Below, in pieces: positions 1 to 7,034 of a stretch of DNA of 14,934 nt (position 1 is its first letter; each line of letters opens with the position of its first letter). Source of the stretch: an uncultured Granulosicoccaceae bacterium (lineage in GTDB: Bacteria; Pseudomonadota; Gammaproteobacteria; Granulosicoccales; Granulosicoccaceae); assembly GCA_937951695.1 (NCBI GenBank), contig CALFBL010000009.1:1-14934 (forward strand), in the 5' to 3' direction. A program made the position numbers and the translations under genes. The notes below the pieces were generated by a model. It was not told the origin of the DNA, made no database searches, and saw only the letters and a list, made by a program, of their open reading frames with translations.

Positions 1-2
1 AC

Positions 3-89
3 CGCCAAGCCATTACCAGCGCCGGCACCGGCTGCATGGCCGCGCTGGATGCCGAGAAATATCTGGACGACCTGTCGACGGCGAGCTAA
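3..89 (+). CDS. trxB: Thioredoxin reductase, C-terminal end only (5' end outside the window)
   Basis: Only the last 28 codons are present, in the frame that ends at the TAA at 87-89. The translation contains RQAITSAGTGCMAALDAEKY followed by LDDL. This is the characteristic end of bacterial NADPH-thioredoxin reductase: the strand that closes the FAD domain, then the terminal helix. The family uses NADPH and FAD to reduce thioredoxin in the cytoplasm. The stop codon shares its last base with the ATG of the next gene (TAATG), which suggests co-transcription and translational coupling. The catalytic CxxC and the nucleotide-binding motifs lie outside the window, so the call rests on the tail and on the trxB-aat neighbourhood seen in other gammaproteobacteria. 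Confidence 0.88.
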   Translation, partial: RQAITSAGTGCMAALDAEKYLDDLSTAS

Positions 90-1393
90 TGGGCCTGACC
101 CTCGAAATCAGAGACACACTGGACGATGTCTCGTGTGAACAGTGGAACGCGCTGAATACCCAAGGCAATCCGTTCGTACGCTATGAGTATTTGTACGGGA
201 TGGAGGCAACGCAGTGCCTCGGGGGCGAGAAAGGCTGGTACCCGCAGTATTTTCTACTGTGGAGCAAACCGGACGATGCAAAACCGGACGATGTCAATGA
301 GAGGGATGAGGGTTTAGATTTTGGCGAACTCATCGCGGCTATGCCCGCCTACATCAAAACCCATTCCTACGGCGAATTCGTGTTCGATTGGGCCTGGGCC
401 GACGCTTACCAACGCCACGGTGAGGACTATTACCCAAAAATGATTTGCGCAATCCCGTTCACCCCAGCGACTGGCCCTCGCCTGCTGGTGCGCGCCGATC
501 AGCCGTTCGAGGCCACCGTGAATGTGTTGATAAAGACTGCTTGTCGGTACGCCGTTGATCGCAAGCTCAGCAGCGTTCACTGGCTCTTCACCAGCCCGCA
601 GGATTGCAAAGCGCTGTGCGGTGACAGCGAACGGCTTGCCGATGGCCAATTGGCTGACTTAGGTGCGGCGATAGAGGTGCCGATACTCAGACGTATGGAT
701 TGCCAATATCATTGGCACAACAACGGCTATGAGTCGTTTGACGATTTTCTGAGCCGCTGCACCGCCAAACGTCGAAAAACCCTGCGCCGGGAGCGTCGCT
801 ACGTCAGCGATGCCGGGATTCGACTGGAACGTCGCAGCGGCGGCTCTCTATCGAATCAGGAATGGTCCTGGGTACACCAATTTTACGTCTCGACGTTCGA
901 GGCCAAATGGGGCAACCCATCACTGACACAAGCTTTTTTCCAGCGAATGGGATCCACTTTTGGTTCGTCTACGCTGATTGTGTTCGCCTACGACCCGAAC
1001 GATGATGTGCCCGATCAGCCAATAGCTTGTTCCGTAATGTTCCATGGCGGTGATTGTCTGTACGGAAGATTCTGGGGATGTCGTAAGGAACATCATTGTT
1101 TGCACTTTGAGACCTGTTATTACCAAGGTATAGAACATTGCATTGAGCACAGCATCACGCGATTTGAGCCGGGAGCGCAAGGAGAGCACAAGATTACCCG
1201 GGGATTTGTGCCCACATTGACTGAATCAGCCCACTATATCGCCCATACCGGTTTTCGGGCGGCAATCGGTGAATTTCTCGCAGAAGAACAAAAGCACGTC
1301 CGAGATCGGTGCAATGGTCTCTCGGATTTGTTACCTTTTAACGTCAAAGCGATTAATGTAGCTACCGATGCCAATCCCGTTCATAGCTCCTGA
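89..1393 (+). CDS. COG3146 / FemAB-like (GNAT-fold) protein, putative acyltransferase
   Basis: The 434-residue product matches the COG3146 family, which is related to FemAB and GNAT acyltransferases. Recognised segments are KTHSYGEFVFDWAWADAY at about 91-108, then YYPKMICAIPFTPATGPRLL, a basic stretch CTAKRRKTLRRERR near 223-236, and FEPGAQGEHKITRGF near 362-376. Family members are often annotated as involved in peptidoglycan biosynthesis by homology to FemAB, but the real acceptor and donor are not established. No signal peptide is seen, so it is probably cytoplasmic. The ATG lies on the trxB stop (TAATG) with a GGCGAG stretch just upstream, which supports this start. The 3' end overlaps aat by 26 bp, giving a tight trxB-this gene-aat operon. 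One oddity is an acidic insert around residues 60-75 built from a 15-bp tandem duplication (KPDDA/KPDDV). The family assignment is firm and the function is open. Confidence 0.85.
   Translation: MGLTLEIRDTLDDVSCEQWNALNTQGNPFVRYEYLYGMEATQCLGGEKGWYPQYFLLWSKPDDAKPDDVNERDEGLDFGELIAAMPAYIKTHSYGEFVFDWAWADAYQRHGEDYYPKMICAIPFTPATGPRLLVRADQPFEATVNVLIKTACRYAVDRKLSSVHWLFTSPQDCKALCGDSERLADGQLADLGAAIEVPILRRMDCQYHWHNNGYESFDDFLSRCTAKRRKTLRRERRYVSDAGIRLERRSGGSLSNQEWSWVHQFYVSTFEAKWGNPSLTQAFFQRMGSTFGSSTLIVFAYDPNDDVPDQPIACSVMFHGGDCLYGRFWGCRKEHHCLHFETCYYQGIEHCIEHSITRFEPGAQGEHKITRGFVPTLTESAHYIAHTGFRAAIGEFLAEEQKHVRDRCNGLSDLLPFNVKAINVATDANPVHSS
266..293 (+). repeat. Short tandem duplication, 15-bp period
   Basis: The 13-mer AAACCGGACGATG occurs at 266-278 and again at 281-293, giving the in-frame residue repeat KPDDA-KPDDV inside the COG3146-like gene. 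It lies in a hydrophilic acidic stretch just before the conserved YIKTHSYGEF region, so it is probably a tolerated surface-loop expansion by slippage. Confidence 0.8.
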
Positions 1394-2096
1394 TGACGAA
1401 CATACGCCGTTCCCCGATGTGGGCGCGGCGCTCGTCGAGCCTAATGGGTTGTTAATGGCCGGTGGAAGCTTGAGTGAGCGCCGATTGGTGGACGCCTATT
1501 GCTGCGGGGTTTTCCCCTGGTATGAAGAAGGCGAACCGATCCTCTGGTGGTCGCCCAACCCGCGCTGCATTCTGGTGCCCAAAAAAATCAAGATCTCCCG
1601 CTCCCTGGCCAAAACGATTCGCAGCGCTCGTTATGAAGTCACCGAGAACCTTGCGTATCGGGAAGTCATGAAGCAATGCGGGGCGCCGCGGCAAGGCAGC
1701 ACCGGCACGTGGGTGACCGATTCGATGATCAACGCTTACTGCAAATTAAATACCCGCGGCATCGCCAAGTCTTTCGAAGTTTGGGAAGGGCACCGCTTGG
1801 TCGGTGGGCTGTACGGGATAGTGGTGGGCGATGTGTTCGTTGGAGAATCCATGTTCTCACGAGAAAGCGACGCATCAAAAACGGCGTTGGTGCATCTGGT
1901 ACGCACCGGGCGCTACAAAATCATCGACTGCCAGTTGGAGACGCCGCACCTGCAGCGCCTCGGTGCGGAATCCATTAGCCGGCGCGAGTACCTGACGCTA
2001 CTCAAAGAACACGGCTTGCGACCCGATGAAATCTTGCCAGATGTATTCGGCAGCAGCGTTGGCTCTTCATCCACACAAGTGGTGTTTAACGGGTAG
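1368..2096 (+). CDS. aat: Leucyl/phenylalanyl-tRNA--protein transferase
   Basis: The 242-residue protein has the full Aat signature: EPNGLLMAGGSLSERRL, then FPWYEEGEPILWWSPNPRC at about 49-67, GTWVTDSMINAYCKL, GESMFSRESDASKTALVHL, and IDCQLETPHLQRLGAE near the end. Aat transfers Leu or Phe from aminoacyl-tRNA to the N-terminal Arg or Lys of proteins, making them substrates for ClpS/ClpAP in the bacterial N-end rule pathway. Length is normal for the family. The start codon lies inside the upstream gene (26-bp overlap) with no strong Shine-Dalgarno sequence, so translation is probably coupled. In many relatives aat is followed by the arginyltransferase gene bpt/ate, then infA and clpA. Here a gene on the opposite strand follows, so that part of the neighbourhood is absent. 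Confidence 0.96.
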   Translation: MPIPFIAPDDEHTPFPDVGAALVEPNGLLMAGGSLSERRLVDAYCCGVFPWYEEGEPILWWSPNPRCILVPKKIKISRSLAKTIRSARYEVTENLAYREVMKQCGAPRQGSTGTWVTDSMINAYCKLNTRGIAKSFEVWEGHRLVGGLYGIVVGDVFVGESMFSRESDASKTALVHLVRTGRYKIIDCQLETPHLQRLGAESISRREYLTLLKEHGLRPDEILPDVFGSSVGSSSTQVVFNG

Positions 2097-2154
2097 TGAG
2101 TCGCGCAGTCAATTTCACAACCCACTGATCACCTGCCGTCCTATGCCGGCAAGG

Positions 2155-3078
2155 CTAATTTCTCAACGCCACATCATCAAACACTAGCGTCGCGCTTTCG
2201 TCCAGCCGGCCCATAAAGAACACAAAATTGCTGATGCGCGTCATCAATGGTTGGCCCGCATGCTCTCCTAATAGCGCCTGTTCTCTGAATTCATCCAGAG
2301 GAATGCTGACCACCGACTCGCCGGAGTTCACCGTTCTGGAAACGCTCATGCGATTGTGCGGCGGCGGCCCCAGATCCGAATCGTCTACCCGGATATAAAG
2401 ACGTAGCGATTCTGCTTGTGGATTGAAAACACGAAAACGCATATGAGCGTAGTTGGACCATTGAGGATTGACTTCTAGGAACGTTATCGAGGACCACGCG
2501 CGGTCGGCCTGAAATTGCACTTTTGCTGAACGTGTGGTGTTTGCCGGCCATACCGTATCGTTACGATCGATACTGAGTATTGCCGTTGAGCGGCGTAACC
2601 GGTGGGTAACACCCCACTGCTCGAAATCCGCCAGTGTGGGCATAGCGGGCTTGAACATGCCAGATACGACGAACATGGCGGTGGGTAGAACACTACCTAT
2701 CAGTAACAGGCCCGCAACGGCGAAGGCTGCAACTCTGCGTAGCGCAGACGAGACCCACCCGATAGACAACGCGCCGCCAACGCACACACCCAGCAAATTT
2801 CTAACCAGATCTAATGGGCTGAACCCTCGCGCAATCAACCACTGGGCGCATTCAATGACCAGACCCAATAGAAGAATGCCCACACAGAGCGGTAGTGCAC
2901 GCACGAAAGGATTTTGCACGCTGCGCTGCTTGAACCGAACGAGTGCAACAAACGTTATGAGCGAAAATGCCAACGTATGTGCGGCATTTTGAAACTCGTT
3001 GCCAACGATTGATTCGCTCGGTATTTCAACGACGAGCGATGTGGCGACAATGATCGCCATCGCTACTGCGATAACCAT
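2155..3078 (-). CDS. VanZ-like membrane protein with a C-terminal carbohydrate-binding-like domain
   Basis: The 307-residue product has about five hydrophobic segments in residues 1-145: roughly 2-18, 33-48, 62-84, 93-110 and 114-140. These include the VanZ-family features AAHTLAFSLITF and LVIECAQWLIARGFSPLDLV followed by RNLLG. A soluble region follows (about 150-307) with RFRVFNPQAESLRLYIRVDD, NRMSVSRTVNSGESVVSIPL and a terminal TLVFDDVALRN. That pattern resembles the CIA30/galactose-binding-like beta-sandwich domains that are sometimes fused to VanZ. VanZ gives low-level teicoplanin resistance in enterococci, but most VanZ-like proteins have unknown roles, so resistance should not be inferred. 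The ATG is the first possible start, because an in-frame TGA lies three codons upstream. It may be the last gene of the hom-thrC transcript, 89 bp after the aminotransferase gene. The VanZ domain is fairly sure, the fused domain moderately so. Confidence 0.82.
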   Translation of the reverse strand: MVIAVAMAIIVATSLVVEIPSESIVGNEFQNAAHTLAFSLITFVALVRFKQRSVQNPFVRALPLCVGILLLGLVIECAQWLIARGFSPLDLVRNLLGVCVGGALSIGWVSSALRRVAAFAVAGLLLIGSVLPTAMFVVSGMFKPAMPTLADFEQWGVTHRLRRSTAILSIDRNDTVWPANTTRSAKVQFQADRAWSSITFLEVNPQWSNYAHMRFRVFNPQAESLRLYIRVDDSDLGPPPHNRMSVSRTVNSGESVVSIPLDEFREQALLGEHAGQPLMTRISNFVFFMGRLDESATLVFDDVALRN

Positions 3079-3167
3079 AAATTTTCAGATGGACCTTTCC
3101 TGCAGGGCGTGGATATACACCGAGCTTAAGATGAGATACCCGACGGGTGATGCGGCGGATTCAATAC

Positions 3168-4343
3168 TTAAGCCAGCTTGGAAACTTCATCGATCAGACG
3201 CTCGATCTCTTCTTCACTGTTGTAGTAGTGAACCGAAGCCCTGACTAATTCGGTAAGACCTCGTTCCGGAAAATCGAGTCGGGCCGAATTCTCTACGCTC
3301 GCAGACACATTGATCGACTTCGAGCTCAGCCAAGATACAACCTCGGCGGCTGTCTGTCCTTCGACTGCGAACGTCACGATCGCGCACTTTTTCAAACCCA
3401 GATCGTGCACCGCCACCTGTGGCAAATTACTGAGTTGGGATCGCAGCGTTTCCGCCAGCCGCAAATTTCTCGTCGCTATGTTGGCTACGCCAACCTCTTT
3501 CGCATAACGCAGCGCCGACGCCAGACCGACCTTGCCCGCAAAGAACGTCTCGTAGGGTTCAAACCGTGAGGCTTTTGCATGCGGCGTGATTTCCATGGGC
3601 GCAACCCACTCGGCGCCTGACATGTCCACACCCGCAGGATTGGCCATCTGAGAGAAGGCTTTGTCACTGGCCCAAACCATCCCGGTGCCACGCGGGCCTC
3701 GAACAAACTTTCTGCCGGTAAACGACAACATGTCACAGCCCATACGCTCAACGTTTACCTCCAGTTGACCGACCGATTGACACGCGTCCACTTGATACAG
3801 AATTGATGAACCGCTAAGCAACGCACCGACCTCTTCCACCGGATTCACCAAGCCCCCTTGAGTGGGTACGTGAGTAACGGATACGAGTCGTGTGCGTTCA
3901 TCGAGCATCGCCTCCAAAGCCGCCACATCCAACTGACCGTGTTCGTCGTTCGGTGCGATGTCGATCTCGACACCCTGGATCTCTTTGGCTCTGAGCAAAC
4001 CCGCCATGTTGCTGGGGTACTCAGCCCGCGTAGTAATCACCCTGTCGCCGGGAGAGAAACGCAAGGCAGAGAAAGCCGCGTTCCACGCTCGTGTGGCCGA
4101 CTCCACAAACGCCCAATTTTTTCGCTCACCGCCTAACAAATCACTGGCTGCCGCGTAAACACTGGCTAATTCATCCGCACGCGCATCAGCTACTTCGTAA
4201 CCTCCACGCACGGCTTCGGCTTTCAAATAGTCGATAACGACGTCCGTCACCACCGCAGGCGGTAATGCAGATCCGGCATTATTAAAATGCGCAACGGAGT
4301 TGACACCGGGCGTATCGGCTCTGATTTTTTCAACGTCGATCAT
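3168..4343 (-). CDS. Class V aminotransferase-fold PLP enzyme (cysteine desulfurase-like), substrate unknown
   Basis: The 391-residue product is a complete fold-type I PLP enzyme of aminotransferase class V. Visible features are HFNNAGSALPP near 19-29, the cofactor-contact sequence ESATRAWNAAF near 81-91, YQVDACQSVGQ with the PLP-pairing Asp186 and Gln189, and SFTGRKFVRGPRGTG with the Schiff-base Lys212. The GRKFxRGPRGTG form is seen in the branch holding isopenicillin-N-epimerase-like and EgtE-like proteins. It differs from the SHK motif of IscS/SufS. I see no conserved mobile-loop cysteine of the kind that would show a desulfurase. The start is the first ATG after an in-frame TAG two codons upstream. 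The gene follows thrC by 73 bp on the same strand with no terminator between, so it may share the threonine transcript. The reaction cannot be named from sequence; C-S lyase, epimerase or transaminase activity is possible. Confidence 0.88.
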   Translation of the reverse strand: MIDVEKIRADTPGVNSVAHFNNAGSALPPAVVTDVVIDYLKAEAVRGGYEVADARADELASVYAAASDLLGGERKNWAFVESATRAWNAAFSALRFSPGDRVITTRAEYPSNMAGLLRAKEIQGVEIDIAPNDEHGQLDVAALEAMLDERTRLVSVTHVPTQGGLVNPVEEVGALLSGSSILYQVDACQSVGQLEVNVERMGCDMLSFTGRKFVRGPRGTGMVWASDKAFSQMANPAGVDMSGAEWVAPMEITPHAKASRFEPYETFFAGKVGLASALRYAKEVGVANIATRNLRLAETLRSQLSNLPQVAVHDLGLKKCAIVTFAVEGQTAAEVVSWLSSKSINVSASVENSARLDFPERGLTELVRASVHYYNSEEEIERLIDEVSKLA

Positions 4344-4416
4344 CGGCTACGATTCCAGTACACGTTACTGTTCAACTAGTGGTGTCGGATTTCATTGCTA
4401 CGTGAGCCGGTATCGA

Positions 4417-5541
4417 CTAAACGTGAGCGAGAATCGCCGCTGTCACAGACGACAGATCGGCATTGATGGTTTCGACATATTCACGGCCTGCAATAGCTGT
4501 GGCTGTGTCTTTCAAACCATGACCGGTCAAGGTGCAGGTCACCAAACTACCGGCTTTGATTTTGCCGCTTTTGATGTCGCGGATGGCACCGCACACGGAT
4601 ACGGCCGATGCCGGCTCACAGAACACGCCCTCTTTCGTAGCCAACAGTGATTGGCAGTGCAGTAGCTCCTCATCGGTAACTTCATCGAACCAGCCGCTGG
4701 ATTCTTCAACCGCTGCGATGGCGAGATCCCAACTTTGCGGGTTGCCGATACGAATAGCGGTGGCAAGGGTCTCTGGGGATTCGACGGGTTTTTTGCGCAT
4801 GAAGGGCGCAGCCCCTGCGGCTTGATAGCCGACCATCACCGGACGTGTGTCGGTCAATGGGTCGGCCAAGTATGGACAGTTTCCGTTACACAGCGTGCAC
4901 GATTGGGTGTTACACCCAGATGCTTCTGAAAAACCGATCCAGTAGGCGGAGATGTTGCCAGCGTTGCCTACGGGGATGCAATGGTAGTCCGGTGCTCGTC
5001 CAAGAGATTCAACAATTTCTAGGGCTGCGGTTTTCTGCCCTTGCAGCCGATAAGGGTTAACAGAATTCACAATCTCTACCGGGGCTTCGGCGGCGACCGC
5101 TTTCACCAGACGCATGCCATCGTCAAAGTTGCCGCGAATTTGCAACACCACCGCCCCATGGGCGATGGCTTGGGCGAGTTTGCCCATCGGTATCTTGCCT
5201 TCGGGAATGAGCACAAACGCTGTCATTCCAGCACGCGCTGCATAAGCCGCGGCCGCCGCAGAGGTGTTACCGGTTGAGGCACACACAATCGCTTTGGCCC
5301 CTTTTTCAGCGGCTTTGGTAACCGCCATTGCCATACCGCGGTCTTTAAATGATGACGTTGGGTTGGTGCCGTCGAACTTGACGTACATGTCCACGTCTAG
5401 GCCGAATTCCTTGGGTAGGTTGTGCAGGCGAATCAGCGGCGTATCACCTTCGCACAGCGAGATCACGGGTGTGTTCTCGTCAACCGGTAAGCGGCTTCGA
5501 TAGCGCTCAACAAGACCTTGATAGTGGGACGGCTTGGACAT
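4417..5541 (-). CDS. thrC: Threonine synthase (with a four-cysteine insertion)
   Basis: The 374-residue product is a fold-type II PLP enzyme of the short threonine synthase type. It has EGDTPLIRLHNLP near 31-43, TNPTSSFKDRGMA with the PLP lysine Lys66, STGNTSAAAAAYAARAG near 89-105, and IPVGNAGNISAYWIGF near 189-204. Threonine synthase converts O-phosphohomoserine to threonine and phosphate in the cytoplasm. The gene lies 14 bp after hom, and an AAGGG Shine-Dalgarno overlaps the hom stop codon, so the pair is a translationally linked operon. An unusual feature sits at residues 210-222 (4876-4914): a C-x4-C-x2-C-x3-C cluster, in the spot where relatives known to me carry a short linker before the MVGYQAAGAAP motif. 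This insertion could bind a metal or iron-sulfur centre, which is inference. No homoserine kinase gene (thrB) is in the window, so it must lie elsewhere. Confidence 0.95.
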   Translation of the reverse strand: MSKPSHYQGLVERYRSRLPVDENTPVISLCEGDTPLIRLHNLPKEFGLDVDMYVKFDGTNPTSSFKDRGMAMAVTKAAEKGAKAIVCASTGNTSAAAAAYAARAGMTAFVLIPEGKIPMGKLAQAIAHGAVVLQIRGNFDDGMRLVKAVAAEAPVEIVNSVNPYRLQGQKTAALEIVESLGRAPDYHCIPVGNAGNISAYWIGFSEASGCNTQSCTLCNGNCPYLADPLTDTRPVMVGYQAAGAAPFMRKKPVESPETLATAIRIGNPQSWDLAIAAVEESSGWFDEVTDEELLHCQSLLATKEGVFCEPASAVSVCGAIRDIKSGKIKAGSLVTCTLTGHGLKDTATAIAGREYVETINADLSSVTAAILAHV

Positions 5542-5555
5542 GCGATTACGAGCCC

Positions 5556-6935
5556 TTATAAAGTTTCAACACGCAATAACGTCACAGCCCTTGGCACCGA
5601 GGCCAAGGCTTCGACTTCGGCAATCGCCGCTCTCATCACAGCTTCGCGGACGCGATGGGAGAGCAACACAATGGGTAACAACGTGTCAGTAGATTCATCA
5701 GCAGCGTTCAACGCGTCCGGCTCTTGTTGCCGGATGGCTTCAAGGCTGATGTTGTGCCGAGCAAAAATACCGGCGATGGACGCCATCACACCCGACTTAT
5801 CTTCAGCGGTAATGCGGCAGTAATAGCCGGTCTCGATGTCGTCAGCTGTTAGCACCGGTAGCTCGATGAGCGCGTTGGTTTGAAAACCCAGTGGCGGCAG
5901 GATATGCCCCACCGCACTACCGGGTGGTTTGCTGTCTTTCCTCCCGCTAAGCGCCCTGACCATGTCGGTGATATCGGCAACCGCTGCAGAGCCTGTGGGT
6001 TCAGACCCAGCACCGGGTCCGTAATACAGTGTCTGACCCAGCGCATCGCAATCCACCAGCACCGCATTCATCACACCATGCACATTCGCCAGCAATTGAC
6101 GCTGCGGAATCAAGGTGGGGTGAACCCGCAGTTCGACGGCAGGACCCGCCTCAGTCTCGCGTCGACGGGCCACGCCAAGATGCTTTACCACGTAACCGAG
6201 CTCTTTGGCGTACACCACGTCTTCTTGCTGTATGGCTCGAATGCCTTCGATCAACAGCTCATCGAACTTTAATGGCATACCAAAGGCAATAGCGGCAAGA
6301 ATGGCGAGTTTGTGGGCGGCATCGATGCCGTCAACATCAAAACTGGGATCCGCCTCGGCATACCCTAGCGCCTGCGCTTCATCCAACACGTCGTCAAAAT
6401 CACGCCCCTGATCGCTCATGGCGGTGAGAATGAAGTTGCCGGTGCCATTGATGATGCCAACAACGCTTTGCACACGATTGGCTGCCAGCCCTTCGCGGAT
6501 GGCCTTGATAACGGGAATGCCACCGGCGACCGCCGGTTCGAAGCCAAACATGACTTGGTATTTCTGTGCTGCGGCAAACAACGTATTGCCGTGCATGGCC
6601 ACCAACGCCTTGTTGGCGGTAACCAGGTGCTTGCCGTGGGCCAGAGCGGTCAGGCTCAGATCCAGCGCGGGTTGCTCGCCCCCCATGACTTCACAGACGA
6701 TGTCGATGTCGGGATTACTGACAATGCTGGCCGCGTTGTCGGTGATGCTCACGTTCAGTGCGTGTGAATCCACGACCCCCTGAGCTTTGGCCACATCGCG
6801 CACTGCGGCATGCGTTACCTCAATGTGTCGTCCGGTTCGGCGGGTGATCTCTTCGGCATTGCGGGACAAAATGGTGGCGATGCCCTGCCCCACGGTTCCG
6901 AATCCTAAAAGACCCACCTTAACTGAATTCAACAC
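5556..6935 (-). CDS. hom: Homoserine dehydrogenase with C-terminal ACT domain
   Basis: The 459-residue product has an N-terminal dinucleotide-binding motif GLLGFGTVGQG (8-18), the TANKALVA lysine Lys109, a catalytic region near FEPAVAGGIPVIKAIREGL, and DAAHKLAILAA with Lys209. An ACT domain spans about 371-445 (RITAEDKSGVMASIAGIFA). It reduces aspartate semialdehyde to homoserine with NAD(P)H, and ACT domains of this enzyme usually mediate feedback by threonine. It is a stand-alone enzyme, not fused to aspartokinase as in E. coli ThrA. A GTG start is used here. A GGGAG motif lies only 3 nt before it and 6 nt before the next codon, TTG at 6932-6930, so initiation one codon later is equally plausible. 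It is the first gene of the putative hom-thrC transcript. Confidence 0.96.
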   Translation of the reverse strand: MLNSVKVGLLGFGTVGQGIATILSRNAEEITRRTGRHIEVTHAAVRDVAKAQGVVDSHALNVSITDNAASIVSNPDIDIVCEVMGGEQPALDLSLTALAHGKHLVTANKALVAMHGNTLFAAAQKYQVMFGFEPAVAGGIPVIKAIREGLAANRVQSVVGIINGTGNFILTAMSDQGRDFDDVLDEAQALGYAEADPSFDVDGIDAAHKLAILAAIAFGMPLKFDELLIEGIRAIQQEDVVYAKELGYVVKHLGVARRRETEAGPAVELRVHPTLIPQRQLLANVHGVMNAVLVDCDALGQTLYYGPGAGSEPTGSAAVADITDMVRALSGRKDSKPPGSAVGHILPPLGFQTNALIELPVLTADDIETGYYCRITAEDKSGVMASIAGIFARHNISLEAIRQQEPDALNAADESTDTLLPIVLLSHRVREAVMRAAIAEVEALASVPRAVTLLRVETL

Positions 6936-6949
6936 CTTCTCCCGACGGC

Positions 6950-6977
6950 CTGACGAAACGCTTAACTCACGTATTAT
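6950..6977 (+). promoter_or_regulatory. Candidate promoter of the Mth938-like gene
   Basis: CTGACG (4 of 6) at 6950-6955 and TATTAT (5 of 6) at 6972-6977 are separated by 16 bp. They would start transcription near 6984, about 50 nt before the ATG at 7035. The -10 box overlaps the minus-strand -10 box of hom, because the 11-mer CGTATTATACG at 6970-6980 is self-complementary around its central base. Confidence 0.45.
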
Positions 6978-6999
6978 ACGTCTGCCGCCGGTGTGTCAC
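6973..6999 (-). promoter_or_regulatory. Candidate promoter of hom-thrC
   Basis: On the minus strand a perfect TATAAT -10 box lies at 6978-6973. GTGACA (5 of 6 matches to TTGACA) lies at 6999-6994, with a rather short 15-bp spacer. The expected transcription start is near 6966, giving a leader of about 30 nt before the hom start. The -35 element falls inside the inverted repeat at 6988-7002. The perfect -10 and the position make the call reasonable; the spacer length is the weak point. Confidence 0.55.
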
Positions 7000-7002
7000 C
7001 GG
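6988..7002. promoter_or_regulatory. Perfect inverted repeat, candidate operator or leader hairpin
   Basis: CCGGTG-TGT-CACCGG is a perfect 6-bp inverted repeat with a 3-bp centre. It overlaps the -35 element of the hom promoter and would lie at the start of the 5' leader of the divergent Mth938-like transcript. It could be a repressor site, an RNA hairpin, or both. No known regulator consensus was recognised. Confidence 0.5.
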
Positions 7003-7034
7003 AGCAAACAGTATTGAAAACCGGATCAGGGCCT

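Noticed and set aside
2134..2151. Small inverted repeat TGCCG/CGGCA between the convergent aat and VanZ-like genes
   Set aside because: The stem is only 5 bp and there is no T-run on either side, so it is too weak to call a terminator.
6993..7034. Extended GTG start of the Mth938-like gene
   Set aside because: It would place the start within the inverted repeat at 6988-7002, with no ribosome site. The ATG at 7035 has CAGGG upstream and matches the family N-terminus.
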